Positions 59,611 through 64,000 of a stretch of DNA of 64,000 nt are shown here, one piece after another. Origin of the DNA: Glycomyces artemisiae (lineage in GTDB: Bacteria; Actinomycetota; Actinomycetes; Mycobacteriales; Micromonosporaceae); contig NZ_PVTJ01000006.1 in assembly GCF_003002955.1 (NCBI RefSeq), forward strand, positions 346,502-410,501, in the 5' to 3' direction. Position 1 is the first letter of the stretch; the number at the start of each line of letters is the position of its first letter. The notes under the pieces were generated by a model. It was not told where the DNA came from, searched no databases, and worked only from the letters and a program-made list of their open reading frames with translations. The translations under genes were made by a program, and so were the position numbers.

Positions 59611-60377
59611 AGCGTCACCTGCTCGCGCAGCTGCTCCAGCAGCGCCGACCCGATGCCGGAGACCTCCGACAGCTCGTCCACGGACTGGAAGCTGCCGTTC
59701 GCCTCCCGGTACTCGATGATCCGCTCGGCGAGGACCGGGCCGATGCCCTTGAGCGCGTCCAGTTCCTGTGCGCTGGCGACGTTGATGTTGACGAGGCCCG
59801 TCGCGCCGCCGCCGGTCCCGCTCGCCCCTGGCGGCGGGACCCCCGAGGCCGAGGCGTCGGGCACGGCCACGAGGTCCCCGTCGGCGACGACGCGGGCGAG
59901 GTTGAGGAACCCGGGATCAGCGCCGTCGGCGAGCCCGCCCGCGGCCTCGATGGCGTCGGCGACCCGCGCCCCGGCTTCGAGCTCCACGATCCCCGGCTTG
60001 TTCACGGCCCCGGCCACGGACACGACGATCAGCTCCGGGGCCTGTTCGGCCGCTTCGGGAACCACGGTCGGCGCGGTCGCGGCGGGCTGCGTCTCCGGCC
60101 AGGACAGGATCGTCACCGCGAGCCCCACGGCGGCGACGAGGACCCCGACGATCGCCAGCACCCACCGGTTCAGGTGCGAGAGCCCGAACCGGTGCTGGAG
60201 CCGCTCGATCCGGTCCTCGAACCGCCGCTTCGGCGGCGCCTTCGGCACGGGTTCGGTCTTGGCGTCGCCGCTGTCGGCGTCGACGGTCTCCTTGCAGGTC
60301 TCGTCATCGACGGAGTGGAGCTTCAGGCGGAGCCTCGCGGCGAGGGCATCGCCTTCGGGTGTCTTGTCGCGTTCCAT
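59607..60377 (-). CDS. comEA: ComEA-like DNA-binding protein
   Basis: 256-residue membrane-anchored DNA receptor. A basic cytoplasmic N-terminus (1-70), one membrane helix (about 71-92), an SLBB domain (about 112-175: IVVSVAGAVNKPGIVELEAG) and a C-terminal helix-hairpin-helix pair (NINVASAQELDALKGIGPVLAERIIEYREANG). Overlaps comEC by 4 bp. Its promoter region carries two DnaA boxes (60428-60457) and a -10-like TAACCT at 60396-60401. Confidence 0.93.
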   Translation of the reverse strand: MERDKTPEGDALAARLRLKLHSVDDETCKETVDADSGDAKTEPVPKAPPKRRFEDRIERLQHRFGLSHLNRWVLAIVGVLVAAVGLAVTILSWPETQPAATAPTVVPEAAEQAPELIVVSVAGAVNKPGIVELEAGARVADAIEAAGGLADGADPGFLNLARVVADGDLVAVPDASASGVPPPGASGTGGGATGLVNINVASAQELDALKGIGPVLAERIIEYREANGSFQSVDELSEVSGIGSALLEQLREQVTL

Positions 60378-60427
60378 ACCCGGCTCAACGAGCGAAGGTT
60401 ACGGCCGTGACTGAGATTTTTCCGGCC

Positions 60428-60457
60428 TGTGGATAACTCACCGCGACCTGTGGACAA
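60428..60457 (-). promoter_or_regulatory. Two tandem DnaA boxes upstream of comEA-comEC
   Basis: TGTGGATAA (60428-60436) is the complement of the perfect box TTATCCACA; TGTGGACAA (60449-60457) is the complement of TTGTCCACA, the actinobacterial form. They have the same orientation and are 21 bp apart, two helical turns, so DnaA could bind both on one face. They lie 51-80 bp upstream of the comEA start, just beyond its likely -35. Confidence 0.75.
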
Positions 60458-60603
60458 CCCCGATCGGCGTGAACGACCGCCGCCTCGCCGAGCGATAATC
60501 CCCGGCAGCCGTGCCCCGCAATATGAACGGCGGTTCTCCGCATATCGGACACTGGGGACCCCCCACTTCAAATCTACCCGGCGCCGCCGACAGCCCTCGT
60601 AAG

Positions 60604-61452
60604 TCAGGAACGCCGACGCGTAATGATCCCGACGAGCCCCGGCCCGCAGTGGGCGCCGACGGCGGCGCCGACCTCGGTGACGTCCATGCGCCGCAGCCGG
60701 CCCTCGAAGCGCTCCTGGAGCCACCCGGCGAGCGCCTCGGCCCGCCGCTCGGTCCCCAAGTGGTGCACGGTCATCTCGACCTCGGCCTCACCGGCGTCCG
60801 CGACGGCGAGCGCCGCGAGGCGCTGCAAACCGCGCGTGGGGGTCCGGACCTTCTCGACCACGTCGATGCGCCCGTCCTCAACGCCCAGAATGGGTTTCAC
60901 CGACAGCGCCGTGCCCACGATCGCGCGCGCCGCGCTGATCCGGCCGCCGCGCCGCAGGTACTCCAGCGTGTCGAGGTAGAAGTACGTGGTGGTCCGCCCG
61001 ATCGCCGCCTGCGCGGCCGCGGCGGCCGTCAGCAGGTCCATCCCCTTCTCCGCGGCCTCCACGGCCGCGAGGGCCGGATACCCGACGCCCATGCCCGCGC
61101 CGAGCGAGTCGACGACGGCGACCCGCCCGCCGAACCCGGCGGCCGCGGCCTCGGCGGCGGCCACCGTCCCGGACAGCCTGCCCGACAGGTGCACCGAGAC
61201 GATCCCGCTCGCGCCCTCGTCGAGCAGCCGCGTGTACGTGGCCCGCAGCTCCTCCGGAGGCAGGCCCGAAGTGGTCACGGTCTGGCCCTCGCGCATCGCG
61301 CGGAGGATCGCCTCGCCGCCGACGTCCTCGCCCTCGCGGTGCTCGTCGCCGCCGATGAGCACCGGGATGCCGAGCACCGTCAGGCACTCGTGCGAAGCAC
61401 GCAGCGCCTCAGGCAGGGCAGAAGTGGAGTCGGTAACGACGACGACGGTCAC
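60604..61452 (-). CDS. DegV-family fatty-acid-binding protein
   Basis: 282 residues with the DegV fold: VVVTDSTSALPEAL start, TSGLPPEELRATYTRLLDEG, VHLSGRLSGT and GTALSVKPILGVEDG. DegV/FakB proteins hold an acyl chain and serve fatty-acid kinase in Gram-positives; no fakA-like gene is in view. Leaderless start is likely: TAATGT lies 6 nt before the GTG at 61452. The upstream lipoprotein gene ends 13 bp before it. Confidence 0.9.
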   Translation of the reverse strand: MTVVVVTDSTSALPEALRASHECLTVLGIPVLIGGDEHREGEDVGGEAILRAMREGQTVTTSGLPPEELRATYTRLLDEGASGIVSVHLSGRLSGTVAAAEAAAAGFGGRVAVVDSLGAGMGVGYPALAAVEAAEKGMDLLTAAAAAQAAIGRTTTYFYLDTLEYLRRGGRISAARAIVGTALSVKPILGVEDGRIDVVEKVRTPTRGLQRLAALAVADAGEAEVEMTVHHLGTERRAEALAGWLQERFEGRLRRMDVTEVGAAVGAHCGPGLVGIITRRRS

Positions 61453-61465
61453 CCGGCCACATTAC

Positions 61466-61936
61466 CTAATCCGCGGGCTCGGCTTCCTGGACCACGAACG
61501 GGGTGCCCTGCTGGCAGGTGCTCATCATGCCCGCGTCGACGGTGCCGTGCAGCGTGACCTGGGCGCCCGCGTACACGACCGAGGAGTCGAAGCTCCCGAA
61601 GATCCCGTACACGGTGCCCTCGTAGGTGAGGACCAGGCAGCCGGACTCCACGCCCGCCTCCACGGTCCCGGAGATGGTCGTCACCGAGTCGGACCCGGGC
61701 TTCGACGTGTCGCCCATGGTCGGGTCCAGGTCGGGGATGCTGGTCTCGTCGGGCACGGTGCTCTCCTCAGTCGTTGCGGCCGTGGGCGACGCGGTAGGGG
61801 ACGCGGTCGCCGAGGTCTCGTCCCCGGATCCGCTCCCGCCCGCGCCGCACGCGGTGAGCGCGGCCAGCAGGAGCCCGCCGGTGAGCAGCCCCGCAGCGTT
61901 CGCGATTCGTCTGGTTCGTGAAGTTCGCGTGTCCAT
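61466..61936 (-). CDS. Hypothetical lipoprotein
   Basis: 156 residues: signal peptide with lipobox LTAC (residues about 27-30), a long Ser/Thr/Ala/Glu linker, then a small beta-rich domain (about 85-150: TISGTVEAGVESGCLVLTYE, VYAGAQVTLHGTVDAGMMSTC) with two cysteines likely bridged. The ATG at 61936 is chosen for the signal peptide. No family recognised; it is inserted in the conserved rsfS-to-degV core order. Confidence 0.75.
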   Translation of the reverse strand: MDTRTSRTRRIANAAGLLTGGLLLAALTACGAGGSGSGDETSATASPTASPTAATTEESTVPDETSIPDLDPTMGDTSKPGSDSVTTISGTVEAGVESGCLVLTYEGTVYGIFGSFDSSVVYAGAQVTLHGTVDAGMMSTCQQGTPFVVQEAEPAD

Positions 61937-62034
61937 GACGGTTCGACGTCTCCGGTCCCGGCGCGGTTGCGCCACGACCGAAGCGTAATTCCCGGACGGC
62001 GGCCGGGTCCACCACTCGGCCCGGAAAACCGCCG

Positions 62035-62688
62035 CTACCGGGCCAGCTGGCCCTTCGCGAGCGGGCTCGCACCGATCGTGTGCGGAGCCGGAACGCCCAG
62101 GTTGTAGCCGAACATGCGCCACTTCCCCGACCGCATCCGCCGCAGGTCGGCCCAGTGCGCGTTGTCGAGGCCCGACAGCGAGCTCGTGGGCGCCTGGTCC
62201 CATTCGAGGATGCCGCCGACGATCTGCCGCGCCGAACCGCCGTGGCAGACGATCATCGCGGTCCCTTCGACGTCCGACTCGACGATGTCGCGCACCGCCT
62301 CAGACGTGCGCCGGTGCAGTTCCGCCCACGTCTCGATCCCGGGGTGCTGCAACGGCTCCCCCGCGCGCCACCGCCGGTGGTCGTCGGGGAACTGCTCCGC
62401 GATCTCCGCGCCCGTCAGGCCCTCCCAGGGCCCGTACGCGCGCTCCTGGAGCCGCTTGTCCAGCTCGATCTCGACCCCGGTCGCCTCGGACACCGGCCGT
62501 GCCGTGTCCACGGCGCGCCGCAGGTCCGACGAGATGATCCGCACCGGCTCGTACAGGGCGAGCTCAGGACCGGCCTCGACCGCCTGCGCCTTCCCCGTCT
62601 CGTCGAGGTCGATGTCAGTGGACCCCTGGATGCGGCCCGCGATGTTCCACTCGGTCTGCCCGTGGCGGACGACGAGGAGCCGGTTCAC
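62035..62688 (-). CDS. Histidine phosphatase (phosphoglycerate-mutase-like)
   Basis: 217 residues of the histidine phosphatase superfamily: VRHGQTEWN holds the nucleophilic His and RHG motif, SSDLRRAVDTA and ERAYGPWEGLTGAE follow, and VCHGGSARQIV has the second catalytic His. GTG start overlaps the rsfS stop by 4 bp. In this place actinobacteria have a phosphoglycerate-mutase-like phosphatase of the CobC/GpmB branch; the substrate is not settled. Confidence 0.92.
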   Translation of the reverse strand: MNRLLVVRHGQTEWNIAGRIQGSTDIDLDETGKAQAVEAGPELALYEPVRIISSDLRRAVDTARPVSEATGVEIELDKRLQERAYGPWEGLTGAEIAEQFPDDHRRWRAGEPLQHPGIETWAELHRRTSEAVRDIVESDVEGTAMIVCHGGSARQIVGGILEWDQAPTSSLSGLDNAHWADLRRMRSGKWRMFGYNLGVPAPHTIGASPLAKGQLAR

Positions 62689-63104
62689 CGCTCGTCCTCA
62701 TCGCTCTCGGCCACCTCGGCGCGGCGCTCCCGCTCCACCTCGGCCTGGTCGACGAACTCGATCTCTGGGCAGTCCTTCCAGAGCCCGTCGAGGCCGTAGT
62801 AGTCGCGCGCCTCCTGGTGGAAGACGTGCACCACGATGTGGTTGTAGTCCAGGAGCACCCACTGCTCGCCGCCCCTGCCCTCACGGCGCAGCGGACGCGT
62901 GTCGTGCTCCTTGATGAGCTTCTCCTCGACCGCGTCGACGACCGCGTGAACCTGCCGCTCGTTCGAGGCCGAGACGATCACGAAGACATCGGTGAGTGCG
63001 ATCTTCGAGGTGACGTCCCGGAGATTGATGGCGAAGGCCTTCTTGTCGGCCGCCGCCTGGGCTGCTGAGAAGGCCAGGGTCTTGGCGGTTTCGCTTGCGG
63101 TCAC
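62685..63104 (-). CDS. rsfS: Ribosome silencing factor RsfS
   Basis: 139 residues; binds L14 of the 50S subunit and blocks joining of subunits in starvation. The family block is VSSKIALTDVFVIVSASNERQ-like here (LRDVTSKIALTDVFVIVSAS), then GEQWVLLDYNHIVVHVFH and ARDYYGLDGLW. GTG start with AGGAGCG upstream. Order nadD-rsfS is universal in bacteria. Confidence 0.96.
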   Translation of the reverse strand: MTASETAKTLAFSAAQAAADKKAFAINLRDVTSKIALTDVFVIVSASNERQVHAVVDAVEEKLIKEHDTRPLRREGRGGEQWVLLDYNHIVVHVFHQEARDYYGLDGLWKDCPEIEFVDQAEVERERRAEVAESDEDER

Positions 63105-63223
63105 GAACGCTCCTGTCGACGAGTCTTCACCGGTGCTCCACCGGCTCAGCTCTAGTTTTACACGGGCGGTCCGACGCCGCCCTCCCTGTTTCGCGCCGGT
63201 CGCTGTGCGACGCGTCCCAGACC

Positions 63224-63826
63224 TCACCCGCGGTACAGCCCGCGCTCTTCAATGAACGCCGCCACCGCATCCGGCACCAGGTACCGCACCGGCTGCCCGT
63301 CCCGCACCCGCTGCCGGCACTCCGTCGACGACAGGTCTACCGCCGGCATGTCGATGAACTCGACCTGGATCCCGAACGACGTGTCGACCTCCCGCCGCGA
63401 ATGCCCCGGACGGTTCAGCGCGATGAACTTCACCGATCTCACCAGATCCTCGACCCGGTGCCACGTGTGCAGGTTCTCCAGCGAGTCCGCGCCGATGATG
63501 AAGAACAGATCGACATCGCCCTCGTACTCGGCCCGCACATCGGCGACCGTGTCCACCGCGTACGTCGCGCCCTCGCGATCGATATCGCAGGTGCTGACCC
63601 TGAACATCGGGTCGGAATCGACTGCCAACCGCGTCATCTCAAGCCGCGCAGCCGCATCCGTGACCTTGATGTGGGCCTTCTGCCACGGGTCGCCGGCCGG
63701 GACGAACACCACTTCGTCCAATCCGCATTCGAATGCGGCTTCACTGGCCGCCACCAAATGCCCGAGGTGCGGAGGATCGAACGTCCCGCCGAACACCCCG
63801 ATGCGTCGGACCGCCAGCTCATTCAC
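63224..63826 (-). CDS. nadD: Nicotinate-nucleotide adenylyltransferase NadD
   Basis: 200-residue enzyme making deamido-NAD from NaMN and ATP, essential in NAD synthesis. Nucleotide-binding motif GVFGGTFDPPHLGHL (with the HxGH signature) and the closing SSTECRQRVRDGQPVRYLVPDAV. Start GTG 63826 has TAGGAT 7 nt upstream: leaderless. The in-frame part upstream crosses the 5S terminator and is not coding. Confidence 0.97.
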   Translation of the reverse strand: MNELAVRRIGVFGGTFDPPHLGHLVAASEAAFECGLDEVVFVPAGDPWQKAHIKVTDAAARLEMTRLAVDSDPMFRVSTCDIDREGATYAVDTVADVRAEYEGDVDLFFIIGADSLENLHTWHRVEDLVRSVKFIALNRPGHSRREVDTSFGIQVEFIDMPAVDLSSTECRQRVRDGQPVRYLVPDAVAAFIEERGLYRG

Positions 63827-63864
63827 AGGCCGAATCCTATCGCGCAATTCCGAATCAGGGCATG

Positions 63865-63896
63865 CGAAAAGGCCCCCACCTTGCGGTGGGGGCCTT
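63865..63896 (-). terminator. rRNA operon terminator
   Basis: Stem AAGGCCCCCACC / GGTGGGGGCCTT with loop GCAA (minus strand), followed by TTTTCGC. Located 15 bp past the 5S rRNA end. Confidence 0.95.
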
Positions 63897-63910
63897 CTCT
63901 GTATGTTCAT

Positions 63911-64000
63911 GTTTGGCGGTGTCCTGCTCTCCCACACCCCCTCGGGTGCAGTACCATCGGCGCTGGAAGCCGTAACGACCGGGTTCGGAATGGGACCGGG
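63911..64000 (-). rRNA. 5S ribosomal RNA (partial, 3' part)
   Basis: On the minus strand the sequence CCCGGTCCCATTCCGAAC, then GGCTTCCAGCGCCGATGGTA and GGGAGAGCAGGACACCGCC are the conserved 5S loops and 3' helix. About 90 nt are in the window; the 5' end lies past the right edge with the 23S and 16S genes expected beyond. Confidence 0.95.

Noticed and set aside
60428..60457. Replication origin suggested by two DnaA boxes
   Set aside because: Only two boxes, and no dnaA, dnaN, gyrB, rpmH or gidB nearby; the surroundings are comEA and degV.
1..64000. CRISPR arrays
   Set aside because: No regularly spaced short repeats and no cas-like product seen in any frame.

Overview
The window is high-GC chromosomal DNA from an actinobacterium. 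Third codon positions are almost all G or C, GTG and TTG starts are common, and many genes have a TAnnnT box 6-7 nt before the start codon, the mark of leaderless transcripts. The gene order from era to nadD is the conserved actinobacterial core order. A streptomycete-, Micromonospora- or Glycomyces-like soil organism fits (chitinase, pectate lyase, phytase, Scr1-type regulator pairs), but I cannot assign a genus from sequence alone.

Left part (1-31 kb) is accessory and nutritional: the end of a nitrate/sulfonate/taurine-type ABC importer; a secreted glycerophosphodiester phosphodiesterase; an ABC exporter; a CASTOR/POLLUX-type channel; several methyltransferases and small membrane proteins; a PrsW-type membrane protease; a GH19 chitinase; an XRE/DUF397 regulator pair; an AraC regulator; MFS and CDF transporters; an IdeR-boxed siderophore importer with a fused double permease; and a beta-propeller phytase.

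Right part (31-64 kb) is core. Read on the minus strand from the right edge it runs: 5S rRNA, terminator, nadD, rsfS, phosphatase, lipoprotein, degV, comEA, comEC, holA. Plus-strand rpsT follows, then lepA, hemW, hrcA-dnaJ (CIRCE controlled), rsmE, HIT, phoH, ybeY, corC, a deaminase-like gene, era and an initiator tRNA. Inserted in this core are a CapA-like lipoprotein, an enoyl-CoA hydratase, a lysozyme-like lipoprotein, PhoD phosphatase, a PL9 pectate lyase and a TetR/membrane-protein pair.

Three observations stand out. (1) phoH is split by a 359-residue intein whose residues match the class 3 (W-C-T) mechanism, with a LAGLIDADG endonuclease that looks intact. (2) Three unlinked secreted phosphorus-scavenging genes (GDPD, phytase, PhoD) each carry 11-bp direct repeats of the PhoP (PHO box) type upstream. 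(3) hemW and an enoyl-CoA hydratase gene start only 18 bp apart, head to head, with overlapping -10 boxes, apparently a bidirectional leaderless promoter. Two tandem DnaA boxes in front of comEA-comEC are also notable.
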